Source: Betaproteobacteria bacterium (GTDB taxonomy: Bacteria; Pseudomonadota; Gammaproteobacteria; Burkholderiales; Burkholderiaceae_C). Taken from it: a DNA stretch of 64,000 nt. A model generated the notes under the pieces. It was not told where the DNA came from. It saw only the letters and a program-made list of their open reading frames with translations, and ran no database searches. The stretch spans positions 248,001 to 312,000 of the forward strand of contig CANGHH010000003.1 in assembly GCA_947453725.1 (NCBI GenBank), given 5' to 3'. Shown piece by piece: positions 37,777 through 46,111 of the stretch. Each line of letters opens with the position of its first letter. Position 1 is the stretch's first letter. The position numbers were made by a program, and so were the translations under genes.

Positions 37777-38612
37777 ATTGGATGTCGATGTCGAAAATGC
37801 GGCGCTTGCTGCTGTCTGCGGTGCTGCTGGCGGGTCTGGGCGGGGCGGCCGGCGGCCATGCGCAGGAGAAGTTCATCACGATGGCCTCGACCACCTCGAC
37901 CGAGCAATCGGGGCTTTTCGCGCACCTGCTGCCGGCCTTCAAGAAGGCCACCGGCATCGATGTCCGTGTGGTCGCGGTGGGCACCGGCCAGGCTCTGGAT
38001 ACGGCGCGTCGCGGCGACGCCGACGTGGTCTTCGTCCACGACACGCCGGCCGAAGAGAAGTTTGTCGCCGAGGGCTGGTCGAAGCAGCGCCGGCCGGTGA
38101 TGTACAACGATTTCGTGCTCGCAGGCCCTGCTGCGGACCCCGCCAAGGCGCAGGGCAAGGACATCGCCGCGGCGCTGAAGAAGATCGCCGCCCAGGGCGC
38201 GGGTTTCATCTCGCGCGGCGACAAGAGCGGCACCCACGCCGCCGAACTGCGGCTGTGGAAGCAGGCCGGCATCGACCTGTCAGCGGCCAAGCCCGCCGGC
38301 CACAAGGAATGCGGCTGCGGCATGGGGCCGGCGCTGAACATCGCCTCGGCCAGCAACGCCTACGTGCTGAGCGACCGCGGCACCTGGCTGAACTTCAAGA
38401 ACCGTGGCGAGCTGAGGGTGCTGGTCGAAGGCGATCGCACGCTGTTCAATCCCTACGGCGTGATGATCGTCGACCCGGCCCGCCACCCGCACGTCAAGGC
38501 CGTGCTGGCTCAGGCCTTTGCCGACTGGGTGACCTCGCCCGCCGGCCAGGCCGTCATCGCCAGCTACCAGGTCGGTGGCGAACAGGCTTTCTTCCCCGAC
38601 GCCAAGCCCTGA
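37767..38612 (+). CDS. tupA: Tungstate-type ABC transporter substrate-binding protein
   Basis: 281 residues including a signal peptide (MRRLLLSAVLLAGLGG, ending near GHAQ). The mature N-terminus ITMASTTSTEQSGLFAHLLP has the Thr/Ser-rich anion-binding loop typical of TupA; other contacts are likely in FISRGDKSGTH. TupA proteins bind tungstate with very high selectivity over molybdate, but sequence alone cannot fix the preference here. The ten-base overlap with tupC implies coupled translation. The position next to moeA and the formate dehydrogenase cluster suggests the oxyanion serves that enzyme. Confidence 0.85.
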   Translation: MAMNWMSMSKMRRLLLSAVLLAGLGGAAGGHAQEKFITMASTTSTEQSGLFAHLLPAFKKATGIDVRVVAVGTGQALDTARRGDADVVFVHDTPAEEKFVAEGWSKQRRPVMYNDFVLAGPAADPAKAQGKDIAAALKKIAAQGAGFISRGDKSGTHAAELRLWKQAGIDLSAAKPAGHKECGCGMGPALNIASASNAYVLSDRGTWLNFKNRGELRVLVEGDRTLFNPYGVMIVDPARHPHVKAVLAQAFADWVTSPAGQAVIASYQVGGEQAFFPDAKP

Positions 38613-38644
38613 CCCCGCCCCAAGTTCGCCGTGCCGCCCGGCCT

Positions 38645-39190
38645 TCAACGTGTGGCGGGGTGCGCCAGGTCGCGCAGATGCGTCGGGCCGGCGCGGCGTT
38701 CGACTTCGGCCATCAGGTCCTTGAACAAGCCCAGCGGGGCCAGGCCTTCCAGCACCACGAACATCGGCCCGACCAGCAGGCCGACCAGGTCGTCGGCGAA
38801 GGCCGGCTTCCTGCCTTCGTAATAGTGGCCGACGAACTGGACGGCCCAGCCCAGCGTGAAGCAACCCAGGCCCCAGCCGAGCCACGGCCAGCGCCCGGCG
38901 CCGGCCACCTGGTGCGCCAGCGCCATCAACAGGCCGACACCGGCGGTGGTGGCCAGGCCGATGCTGAAATGCCCGCGCGTCAAGTACCAGGCCGCCACCA
39001 GCGCAAAGGTCGCCCAGGCGAGCGTGATGTCGCGCCCGTTGACGGCGACGTGCACCGCCGCCATCAGCACGCCGATCCCGAAGACGATCATCGGCACGCC
39101 GAGGAAGTGGGTGGCGATGTTGCGCCGGTCGCGGTGGTATTCGGCGTACTGGCCGAGCAGCGTGGCTGCCGAGCGGAGCGGTGTGGCCAT
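38645..39190 (-). CDS. Mpo1-like (DUF962) membrane protein
   Basis: 181 residues with four to five helices. HRDRRNIATHFLGVPMIVF and VQFVGHYYEGRKPA carry the conserved histidines of the Mpo1/YGL010w family; yeast Mpo1 is an iron-dependent dioxygenase acting in fatty-acid alpha-oxidation, and bacterial members are uncharacterised. An AAGGAGA ribosome site precedes the ATG and a TAGGAT -10-like box lies just upstream. It is convergent with tupA and divergent from dcd. Confidence 0.85.
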   Translation of the reverse strand: MATPLRSAATLLGQYAEYHRDRRNIATHFLGVPMIVFGIGVLMAAVHVAVNGRDITLAWATFALVAAWYLTRGHFSIGLATTAGVGLLMALAHQVAGAGRWPWLGWGLGCFTLGWAVQFVGHYYEGRKPAFADDLVGLLVGPMFVVLEGLAPLGLFKDLMAEVERRAGPTHLRDLAHPATR

Positions 39191-39253
39191 GGCGGGTCTC
39201 CTTCGCGATTCATCCTAGCGCAGACCGTCCGCCGCGTGGCGCGGGCCGCCTCC

Positions 39254-39259
39254 TAGAAT
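39254..39259 (+). promoter_or_regulatory. -10 box (TAGAAT) for dcd
   Basis: TAGAAT 25 bases before the preferred dcd GTG start, leaving a short leader that contains the GGGAG ribosome site. The -35 region is not distinct. Confidence 0.5.
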
Positions 39260-39284
39260 CGGGCGCCAACCGGGAGTGCAGCAC

Positions 39285-39854
39285 GTGACGATCAAGAGCG
39301 ACAAGTGGATACGGCGCATGGCCGAACAGCACGGGATGATCGAGCCCTTCGAGCCCGGTCAGGTGCGGCTGAATGCGGCCGGCGAAAAGATCGTCAGCTA
39401 CGGCACCAGCAGCTATGGCTACGACATCCGCTGCGCGCCCGAGTTCAAGGTCTTCACCAACATCCACAGCACCGTGGTGGACCCGAAGAATTTCGACGAG
39501 AACAGCTTCGTCGACATCAACAAGGACGTCTGCGTCATTCCGCCGAACAGCTTCGCGCTGGCCCGCACGCTCGAGTATTTCCGCATCCCGCGCAATGTGC
39601 TGACCATCTGCCTGGGCAAGTCGACCTACGCCCGCTGCGGCATCATCGTCAACGTCACGCCTTTCGAACCCGAGTGGGAAGGCTATGTGACGCTGGAATT
39701 CAGCAACACCACGCCGCTGCCGGCCAAGATCTACGCCGGAGAAGGCTGCGCGCAGGTGCTGTTCTTCGAGAGCGACGAGGTCTGCGAGACCAGCTACAAG
39801 GACCGCGGCGGCAAGTACCAGGGCCAGCGCGGCGTCACCCTGCCCAGGGCCTGA
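39285..39854 (+). CDS. dcd: dCTP deaminase
   Basis: 189 residues, the family norm. It deaminates dCTP to dUTP in thymidylate supply. The conserved [20 protein letters not shown] start, SYGYDIRC, the active-site [12 protein letters not shown] and [18 protein letters not shown] are all present. Both candidate starts are GTG (39276 and 39285); GTG 39285 is preferred because it matches homologue starts and has GGGAG eight bases upstream. Confidence 0.95.
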   Translation: MTIKSDKWIRRMAEQHGMIEPFEPGQVRLNAAGEKIVSYGTSSYGYDIRCAPEFKVFTNIHSTVVDPKNFDENSFVDINKDVCVIPPNSFALARTLEYFRIPRNVLTICLGKSTYARCGIIVNVTPFEPEWEGYVTLEFSNTTPLPAKIYAGEGCAQVLFFESDEVCETSYKDRGGKYQGQRGVTLPRA

Positions 39855-39973
39855 GCGGGCCCGGATCGCGTCCCAACTGGGCGGGGAAATCTGGTTTGTT
39901 CGGCCGATCCAGCTGCCGTCCCGACGCCACCATGGCGGCACAGGCCGGCCCTTCGCTGGCCCAGGAGGCCGCG

Positions 39974-40249
39974 ATGGCGCAAACCGAATCCACCCTGTCG
40001 GCAACCGCAGCGACAGCCCGGCCCGCAGCCCCGGTGCTGGCCATGCCCATCATGGCGCTGGCGCGTTTTCGCCGCCTGATGAACTACGAGGGCTGGGACG
40101 TCGACCTGCCGCGGATGTGCGTCGACACGGCCTACGCCTACCGCTGTCTGGCGACGGCCCACACCAGCAGCGACGAAGGGCTGCGCCGGGCCGCGCTGGG
40201 CCTGTTCGAAGCCTACGGCCGCAACACCGCCGAGCCGCTGCTGCATTGA
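39974..40249 (+). CDS. Small conserved-type hypothetical protein
   Basis: 91 residues. ATG 39974 has a perfect AGGAGG five bases upstream, which decides the start over an ATG at 39932. An Ala-rich first 25 residues precede a compact helical part (MALARFRRLMNYEGWDVDLP, RMCVDTAYAYRCLATAH). No signal peptide or known domain is recognised. It stands alone between dcd and another small gene. Confidence 0.65.
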   Translation: MAQTESTLSATAATARPAAPVLAMPIMALARFRRLMNYEGWDVDLPRMCVDTAYAYRCLATAHTSSDEGLRRAALGLFEAYGRNTAEPLLH

Positions 40250-40355
40250 CAGCAGCCCGAGGCGGGTTGCGGTTCGGCCGTTGCGGTGCGCTGTCCACGG
40301 CTGTCCACCCGGGCTTGTGGCCTAATACGGGGTTTTGTTCGAACCGGAGCCACAC

Positions 40356-40523
40356 ATGGGCAACAAGATCGTCACCGAAGCTGACCGCAAGGCCACCCCG
40401 CGTCCCGCCGCCCCGATCGGCGTGACCCACACGGCGCCCAAGGGCCAGAAGATCAGCCTCGAGCGCGGCTCGCACACGCGCAGCAAGAAGAACCCGGGCA
40501 AGCGCCCCAAGAAGGGCGGCTGA
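40356..40523 (+). CDS. Small basic hypothetical protein
   Basis: 55 residues, strongly basic (ending SKKNPGKRPKKGG), beginning MGNKIVTEADRKATPRPAAP. It resembles short lysine-rich proteins common in Burkholderiales with no known role; nucleic-acid binding is a guess from charge alone. ATG 40356 has CCGGAGC upstream. A multi-hairpin repeat follows its stop by a few bases. Confidence 0.65.
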   Translation: MGNKIVTEADRKATPRPAAPIGVTHTAPKGQKISLERGSHTRSKKNPGKRPKKGG

Positions 40524-40530
40524 AAAAACG

Positions 40531-40620
40531 TGAGCCCCCAAGCTCGCTAACGCTCGCTACCCCCTCCACCCCCGAGGGGGCCGCCCCGCTGGCGGCCCGG
40601 CAAAGCCGGTTCCGCGGCGG
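40531..40620. repeat. Intergenic multi-hairpin (REP-like) repeat
   Basis: A 90-base GC-rich element directly after the small basic gene. It starts with the near-tandem GCTCGCTAACGCTCGCTA, then has three successive hairpins: CCCC CGAG GGGG (40569-40580 region), GCCGCC CCGCT GGCGGC (40580-40596) and CCGGC AAA GCCGG (40597-40609). Similar CTCGCT-plus-hairpin elements are dispersed through Burkholderiales genomes. It may end transcription or protect the mRNA. Confidence 0.7.
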
Positions 40621-40641
40621 GAAGCTTGGTCGGAATTCAGC

Positions 40642-42336
40642 ATGCTGAGGATTACTGAGCTTCGGCTGCCGCTGGACCACGATGAGGTCGCGCTGCGGCC
40701 GGCCATCGTGGCCCGTCTGGGCATCGGAGATGCCGGACTGACGGCATTCACGGTCTTCCGCCGAGCCTACGACGCGCGCAAGAAGTCGGCGATCCAGCTG
40801 ATCTACACCATCGACTGCGAACTCGGCGACGAGGGCGCGGTCCTGGCGCGCCTGGCGGGCGACCCGCACATCCGGCCTGCGCCCGACACACGCTACCGCT
40901 TCGTCGGCCACGCGCCGGCGGACTTCCGGGCGGCCGGAAGGCGGCGCCCGGTGGTGGTCGGCTTCGGCCCTTGCGGGCTGTTCGCGGCGCTGATCCTGGC
41001 CCAGATGGGCCTGGCGCCCATCGTGCTGGAACGGGGCAAGGAAGTGCGCGAGCGGACCAAAGACACCTGGGGCCTGTGGCGCCAGGGCGTGCTCGATCCG
41101 ACGTCCAACGTGCAGTTCGGTGAAGGCGGCGCCGGCACTTTCAGCGACGGCAAGCTCTGGAGCCAGATCAGCGATCCGCGGCACCTGACGCGCAAGGTGC
41201 TGACCGAGTTCGTCAAGGCCGGTGCGCCTGAAGAGATTCTCTTCGTCAGCAAGCCGCACATCGGCACCTTCCGGCTGGTCAGCATGATCGAGAAGATGCG
41301 GGCCGACATCGTCGCCCTGGGCGGCGAGATCCGATTCCAGCAGCAGGTCACGGACGTGCGCATCGAAGCCGGCCCCGCGGGCGCCGACGGCGGCCGCACC
41401 CTCGCGATTCGCGGTTTGACCCTGGCCGGCGGCGAGGAAATCGAAGCCGATCACGTCGTGCTGGCGCTGGGCCACAGCGCGCGCGACACCTTCACGATGC
41501 TGCACGCGCGTGGCGTGCAGATGGAAGCCAAGCCCTTCTCGGTGGGCTTCCGCATCGAGCACCCGCAGAGCCTGATCGACGCCGCGCGCTTCGGCCCGGC
41601 GGCCGGCAACCCGATCCTGGGCGCGGCTGACTACAAGCTGGTGCACCACGCGAAGAACGACCGCAGCGTCTACAGCTTCTGCATGTGCCCCGGCGGCACG
41701 GTGGTCGCTGCCACTTCAGAGCTCGACCGCGTGGTCACCAACGGCATGAGCCAGTACAGCCGCAACGAACGCAACGCCAACGCCGGCATCGTGGTCGGCA
41801 TCAGCCCGCAGGACTACCGGCTGTCCCCCGGCGACGGTGCGGTCAGCCCGCTCGATGGCATGGCCTTCCAGCGCGTCTGGGAGTCGCGCGCCTTCGAGCT
41901 CGGCGGCGGCGGCTACCGGGCGCCGGGGCAACTGGTCGGCGACTTCATCAAGGGCCAGCGCTCGGCGGTGCTGGGCAAGGTGGAGCCGTCCTACAAACCC
42001 GGCGTGACGCTGACCGACCTGAACGATGCGAAGCGGCCCAGCCTGCCGGGCTACGTGCTGGCGGCCATCCGCGAGGCGCTGCCGGCCTTCGAGCGCCAGA
42101 TCAAGGGGTTCGCCATGGCCGACGCGGTGCTGACGGGCGTGGAAACGCGCACTTCCTCGCCGCTGCGCATCAACCGCGGCCGGGACTTCCAGAGCCTGAA
42201 CGTGGCTGGCCTGTACCCGGCCGGCGAGGGCGCGGGCTATGCCGGCGGCATCATGTCGGCTGGTGTCGACGGCATCGAGGTGGCCGAGGCGCTGGGCACC
42301 CGCCTGCTGGCCGGACTGACCGCATCGGCCGCCTGA
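40642..42336 (+). CDS. FAD-dependent dehydrogenase (COG2509-like)
   Basis: 564 residues. An N-terminal extension of about 90 residues (LRITELRLPLDHDEVALRP) precedes the Rossmann FAD-binding segment RRPVVVGFGPCGLFAALILA. The conserved GEGGAGTFSDGKLW follows at about 160, and the C-terminal FAD loop is AGLYPAGEGAGYAGGIMSAG. This is the uncharacterised FAD-dependent dehydrogenase family; the natural substrate is unknown. It is followed 31 bases later by a small S4 gene, perhaps co-transcribed. Confidence 0.88.
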   Translation: MLRITELRLPLDHDEVALRPAIVARLGIGDAGLTAFTVFRRAYDARKKSAIQLIYTIDCELGDEGAVLARLAGDPHIRPAPDTRYRFVGHAPADFRAAGRRRPVVVGFGPCGLFAALILAQMGLAPIVLERGKEVRERTKDTWGLWRQGVLDPTSNVQFGEGGAGTFSDGKLWSQISDPRHLTRKVLTEFVKAGAPEEILFVSKPHIGTFRLVSMIEKMRADIVALGGEIRFQQQVTDVRIEAGPAGADGGRTLAIRGLTLAGGEEIEADHVVLALGHSARDTFTMLHARGVQMEAKPFSVGFRIEHPQSLIDAARFGPAAGNPILGAADYKLVHHAKNDRSVYSFCMCPGGTVVAATSELDRVVTNGMSQYSRNERNANAGIVVGISPQDYRLSPGDGAVSPLDGMAFQRVWESRAFELGGGGYRAPGQLVGDFIKGQRSAVLGKVEPSYKPGVTLTDLNDAKRPSLPGYVLAAIREALPAFERQIKGFAMADAVLTGVETRTSSPLRINRGRDFQSLNVAGLYPAGEGAGYAGGIMSAGVDGIEVAEALGTRLLAGLTASAA

Positions 42337-42367
42337 AGACCACCCCGACCCACCCGAATCGAGAGCC

Positions 42368-42586
42368 ATGGAACCGACCCCTTTCGCGCTGCGCGGTGAC
42401 CACATCACGCTGGATGCGCTGCTCAAGGCCGCCGGCCTGGCGCACAGCGGCGGCGGCGCCAAGGTGCTGATCACCGACGGCCAGGTGCAGGTCAACGGCG
42501 AGTTGGAAACGCGCCGCGGACGCAAATTGCGCCTGGGCGATGTCGTGCGGCTGGGTCAGCAGCAGTTGCTGCTGACCGCGTCCTAA
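42368..42586 (+). CDS. RNA-binding S4 domain protein (YbcJ-like)
   Basis: 72 residues, essentially a lone S4 domain: ITLDALLKAAGLAHSGGGAK, then VQVNGELETRRGRKLRLGD. YbcJ-like proteins bind RNA and have no assigned pathway. It overlaps the stop of the convergent serine hydrolase by four bases. Confidence 0.88.
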   Translation: MEPTPFALRGDHITLDALLKAAGLAHSGGGAKVLITDGQVQVNGELETRRGRKLRLGDVVRLGQQQLLLTAS

Positions 42587-43854
42587 CGGCTCAGCGCGCC
42601 GTAGACCAGGTCCTGGACCTGCTCGCGGTAGTACTTGCGCAGTTCGCCGGGCGCGGCGGTGCCGAAGGCCACCACCAGTTGCTCCTTCGGATCGGCGAAG
42701 AAGCCGGTGCCGTTGGCGCCGTTCCAGCTGAATTCACCCGGGTTGCCCGGTACCGCCGCCAGACCGGGCTGCACGCGCACCGCCACGCCCAGCCCGAAGC
42801 CGTAGCCGTCGCGGTGCGGCTCGACCGCGGCCACGCGGTTCTGCACGCCAGCCCCGAGGTGGTTGCTGGTCATCAGCCTCACGGTGGCCGGGCTCAGCAC
42901 CTGCGCGCCGTCCAGGCTGCCACCGTTGAGCAGCATCTGGCCGAAGCGGATGTAGTCGCCCATCGTGCCGAAGGCGCAGGCGCCACCGCAGTCGAAGCTG
43001 GGCGGCTTGTCGATCGCACCGATGGCCTGCGGCTTGCCGTCCAGCGGGTTGTTGGGGAAGGGCCGTGCAACGCGTGCGCGCTGGGCGTCGCTCAGGCGGA
43101 AAGTGGTGTCGTTCATCTGCAGCGGCTTCCACACCGTGTCGGACAGATGGCCGCCCAGCGTCTTGCCCGTCAGTTTCTCGACGACCGCGCCCAGCACCTC
43201 GAAGGACAGGCTGTATTCGAAGACCGTGCCGGGCTGGTAGACCAGCGGCAGCTTGGCGATGGTGTTGGCGAACTCGCTGGATGTGCCCATGTTCTGCGCC
43301 GCGCCGCCGCTCGGCCACAGTGCCGCGATCGGGCTGCTGCCGTCGGGTCGGCCGCCGTAGGTCAGGCCCGAGGTGTGGCGAAACAAGTCGTGGATGCGGA
43401 TCGGCTGCTTCTGGGCTTCGGTGGTGAACTTGCCGTCGGCCGTGGGCACGCCGACCTGCATCGTGCCGAAGGCCGGGAAGTAGTCCGCCAGCCTGCTCTG
43501 CAGCGGCAGCTGGCCCTGTTCGGTCAGCGCCAGCGCACCGACCGCCACCTGGATCTTGGTCATCGACGCCAGCTGGAAGATCGTGTCGGTGGCCATCGCC
43601 GTGCCCTTGGCCGCGTTGGCCGAGCCGAAGGCCTTGAAGTAGATCAGCTTGCCGTTGCGGGCGATGGCCACGACCGCGCCGGGCACCCGCTTGCGCTCGA
43701 TCTCGCGGGCGAAGAAGGCATCGATGTTCTGCAGCCGCTGGCTGGAAAAGCCCACGCTTTCAGGGGCGGCGGTGGGCAGCGGCTGGGCCAGCGCCGGGCC
43801 GGCCAGCGTGAGGGTGGCGGCGGCCAGCGCGGCCAGGTTCTTGCGGTGCAGCAT
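42583..43854 (-). CDS. Exported serine hydrolase, beta-lactamase/esterase family
   Basis: 423 residues. A signal peptide (MLHRKNLAALAAATLTLAGPALA) ends near residue 23. The SxxK catalytic motif is in QLASMTKIQVA; the family tyrosine is likely in FEYSLSFEVLGA and a late glycine-rich motif in NGANGTGFFADP. This is the class C beta-lactamase-like family that includes esterases and peptidases; sequence does not say which. It lies 38 bases downstream of the FAH gene on the same strand and so may act on an ester or lactone in the same catabolic route. Confidence 0.85.
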   Translation of the reverse strand: MLHRKNLAALAAATLTLAGPALAQPLPTAAPESVGFSSQRLQNIDAFFAREIERKRVPGAVVAIARNGKLIYFKAFGSANAAKGTAMATDTIFQLASMTKIQVAVGALALTEQGQLPLQSRLADYFPAFGTMQVGVPTADGKFTTEAQKQPIRIHDLFRHTSGLTYGGRPDGSSPIAALWPSGGAAQNMGTSSEFANTIAKLPLVYQPGTVFEYSLSFEVLGAVVEKLTGKTLGGHLSDTVWKPLQMNDTTFRLSDAQRARVARPFPNNPLDGKPQAIGAIDKPPSFDCGGACAFGTMGDYIRFGQMLLNGGSLDGAQVLSPATVRLMTSNHLGAGVQNRVAAVEPHRDGYGFGLGVAVRVQPGLAAVPGNPGEFSWNGANGTGFFADPKEQLVVAFGTAAPGELRKYYREQVQDLVYGALSR

Positions 43855-43892
43855 GGGTTGCCTTCTTGTCGTCGGATGGGGTGTTTTCGGTT

Positions 43893-44756
43893 TCAGCCGT
43901 CGATCAGGGCCGGATCCCAGGCGTGGACGGTCTGCTGCTGTTCGCCGAGCTTTTCGATGGCCAGGCGCATCACGTCGCCCGGTTTCAGGAAGACCGGGTT
44001 GGGCTTGACGCCCATGCCAACGCCGGGTGGCGTGCCGGTGATGATCAGGTCGCCGGCGCGCAGGGTCATGAAGCGACTGAGGTGGCTGACGATGGCGGCG
44101 ACGCCGAAGATCATGGTCTTGGTGCTGCCGTTCTGGTAGCGGTGGCCGTTGACGTCCAGCCACATGCTCAAGTTCTGCGGGTCGCCCACCTCGTCGGCGG
44201 TGACCAGCCAGGGCCCGATCGGGCCGAAGGTGTCGCAGCCTTTGCCCTTGTCCCACTGGCTGCCGCGTTCGAGCTGGTATTCGCGTTCCGAGACGTCGTT
44301 GACCACGCAGTAGCCCGCGACATGGTTCAGTGCGTCGGCCTCGGACACATAGCGCGCCATGCTGCCGATGACGATGCCCAGTTCGACCTCCCAGTCGCCC
44401 TTGACCGAGCCTTGCGGCAAGACCACCGGGTGGTTGGCGCCGACCGCGCAGTCGACGGTCTTGGTGAAGACGATCGGTTCCTTCGGGATCGGCATGTTGG
44501 CCTCGGCCGCGTGGTCGGCGTAGTTCAGGCCGATGGCGATGAACTTGCCCATGCCCGTCCAGGGCACCGCCAGCCGGCCTTGCGACACCACCGGCAGCGC
44601 GTTCAGGTCCAGCGCGCGCAGGGCCGCCAGGCCTTGCGGTGACAGCTGGGCCGGCGTCAGGTCGGCGATCAGTGCGGACAGGTCGCGCACCCGGCCCTCG
44701 GCGTCCAGGATGGCGGGTTTCTCTTGGCCCTTGGGGCCGTGTCGAAGCAGTTTCAT
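43893..44756 (-). CDS. Fumarylacetoacetate hydrolase family protein
   Basis: 287 residues. The FAH core has GLNYADHAAEA, EVELGIVIGSMARY for metal binding (glutamates at the active site), VVNDVSEREYQLERGSQWDK and GTPPGVGMG. This family hydrolyses or decarboxylates 2,4-diketo acids; the closest-looking known members are the ureidoglycolate lyase/2,4-diketo-3-deoxy-L-fuconate hydrolase group. The neighbours SDR, cupin and FadR-type regulator fit a sugar-acid pathway, but this is inference. Confidence 0.85.
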   Translation of the reverse strand: MKLLRHGPKGQEKPAILDAEGRVRDLSALIADLTPAQLSPQGLAALRALDLNALPVVSQGRLAVPWTGMGKFIAIGLNYADHAAEANMPIPKEPIVFTKTVDCAVGANHPVVLPQGSVKGDWEVELGIVIGSMARYVSEADALNHVAGYCVVNDVSEREYQLERGSQWDKGKGCDTFGPIGPWLVTADEVGDPQNLSMWLDVNGHRYQNGSTKTMIFGVAAIVSHLSRFMTLRAGDLIITGTPPGVGMGVKPNPVFLKPGDVMRLAIEKLGEQQQTVHAWDPALIDG

Positions 44757-44832
44757 GTCGGTCCGTTTGCAGTTAGAAAGATCGGTTGCCGCGCGCCGCC
44801 GGCGGCTTGCGCGGTTGTGGTCGGCGGGTCCT

Positions 44833-45579
44833 TCAGCCGCGTCCCACGAAGGGCATCTTGGTGGCCATCACGGTGGTGAACAGCACGTTGGCCGACAGCG
44901 GCAGGCGGGCCATGGCCATGAAGGTGTCGCTGACCGCCGACAGGTCCATGCGGGGCTCGGCCCGGAGGCTGCCGTCGGCCTGCGCCACGCCGGTCACCAT
45001 GCGCGCCGTCATCTCGCTGGCGGCGTTGCCGATGTCGATCTGGCCGACCGCGATGTCGAAGGGCCGACCGTCCAGCGCGGCGGTGCGCGTCAGTCCACTG
45101 ATGGCGTGCTTGGTCGCGGTGTAGGCAATGCTGCCCGGCCGCGGCGCGTAGGCCGAGATGCTGCCGTTGTTGATGATGCGGCCACCCATCGGCGTCTGTC
45201 GGCGCATCAGCCGGAAGGCGTTCGACAGGCAGTAGAACGCGCCGTTGAGGTTGACGTCGACCACGCGGCGCCACTCGGCGGGCGTGACTTCATCGGGCGT
45301 CTTCGCGCCCAGGCCGCCGCCGGCGTTGTTGAACAGCAGGTCGAGGCGGCCGCAGCGTGCCTGGACGCTGTCGAAGGCCGCCGCGACTTGCGCGTCGTCG
45401 CCCACATCGCAGGGCAGGACCAGCGCGTTGACGGATCGGGCACCGGCTGCCGCAGCGGTCTCGTGCAGCGCGTCGGCGCGGCGACCCAGCAAGGCCACGG
45501 TCCAGCCTTCGGCCAGCAGGGCCAGGGCGCAGGCGCGGCCGATGCCGCTGCCGGCCCCGGTGACGAGGGCAATCTTCAT
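44833..45579 (-). CDS. Short-chain dehydrogenase/reductase
   Basis: 248 residues. The NAD(P)-binding TGAGSGIGRA, LFNNAGGG, the catalytic serine in NNGSISAYA, and YTATK with the catalytic Tyr and Lys are all present, so it should be active. The arginine-poor region after the first strand does not settle NAD versus NADP. It leads the leftward group with FAH and serine hydrolase and is divergent from the cupin/regulator pair, as expected for a regulated catabolic cluster. Confidence 0.88.
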   Translation of the reverse strand: MKIALVTGAGSGIGRACALALLAEGWTVALLGRRADALHETAAAAGARSVNALVLPCDVGDDAQVAAAFDSVQARCGRLDLLFNNAGGGLGAKTPDEVTPAEWRRVVDVNLNGAFYCLSNAFRLMRRQTPMGGRIINNGSISAYAPRPGSIAYTATKHAISGLTRTAALDGRPFDIAVGQIDIGNAASEMTARMVTGVAQADGSLRAEPRMDLSAVSDTFMAMARLPLSANVLFTTVMATKMPFVGRG

Positions 45580-45730
45580 CCTTGGTGGTCCATGTTGGCA
45601 GGCGCCCTCGGGCCTCTGGCTTTCCCGGTGCCACGGCTTGGGCGGCCCGGAATACTATGGTGTGACGATTGCGCCCGCAGCCGTATTAGCCCCTACGACA
45701 GAGCCGGTCCCCGCCGGCAACCGCCGCCCC

Positions 45731-46111
45731 ATGCAATTCACCCAAGTCATCCTCATCACCGAAGCCGACGGCCGCGCACGTTTTCGCGAGTCGTCCATCG
45801 ACCTGAGCGAAGGCCAGCCGCAGGCCCGGCTGTCGCCCGTGATGCCCAGTGGCGGCCTGCAACTGCGCATCAGTCCGGTGGGCTTTCGCAGCGACTTCCA
45901 CTGCACTGGCGCGCCGCAGTGGGTCTTCATCCTGGGTGGGCAGATGGAAATCGGCCTGCAAGACGGCACGCGCCGCGTCTTCGGGCCGGGCCAGCATTTC
46001 TATTCGGCCGACCTGCTGCCCGCGGGCACCAGCTTCGATCCCCAGGTGCACGGCCATTGCAGTTGCCAATTGGGCGACCAGCCGCTCGTCACTGCCTTCG
46101 TCCGCTCATGA
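45731..46111 (+). CDS. Cupin-domain protein
   Basis: 126 residues with a single beta-barrel cupin: FHCTGAPQWVFILGGQMEIGL, then GPGQHFYSADL and HGHCSCQLGD. One motif 1 histidine appears to be present, with others changed, so metal binding is uncertain. It could sense or isomerise a sugar acid. The next gene, a GntR regulator, overlaps by ATGA. Confidence 0.75.
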   Translation: MQFTQVILITEADGRARFRESSIDLSEGQPQARLSPVMPSGGLQLRISPVGFRSDFHCTGAPQWVFILGGQMEIGLQDGTRRVFGPGQHFYSADLLPAGTSFDPQVHGHCSCQLGDQPLVTAFVRS

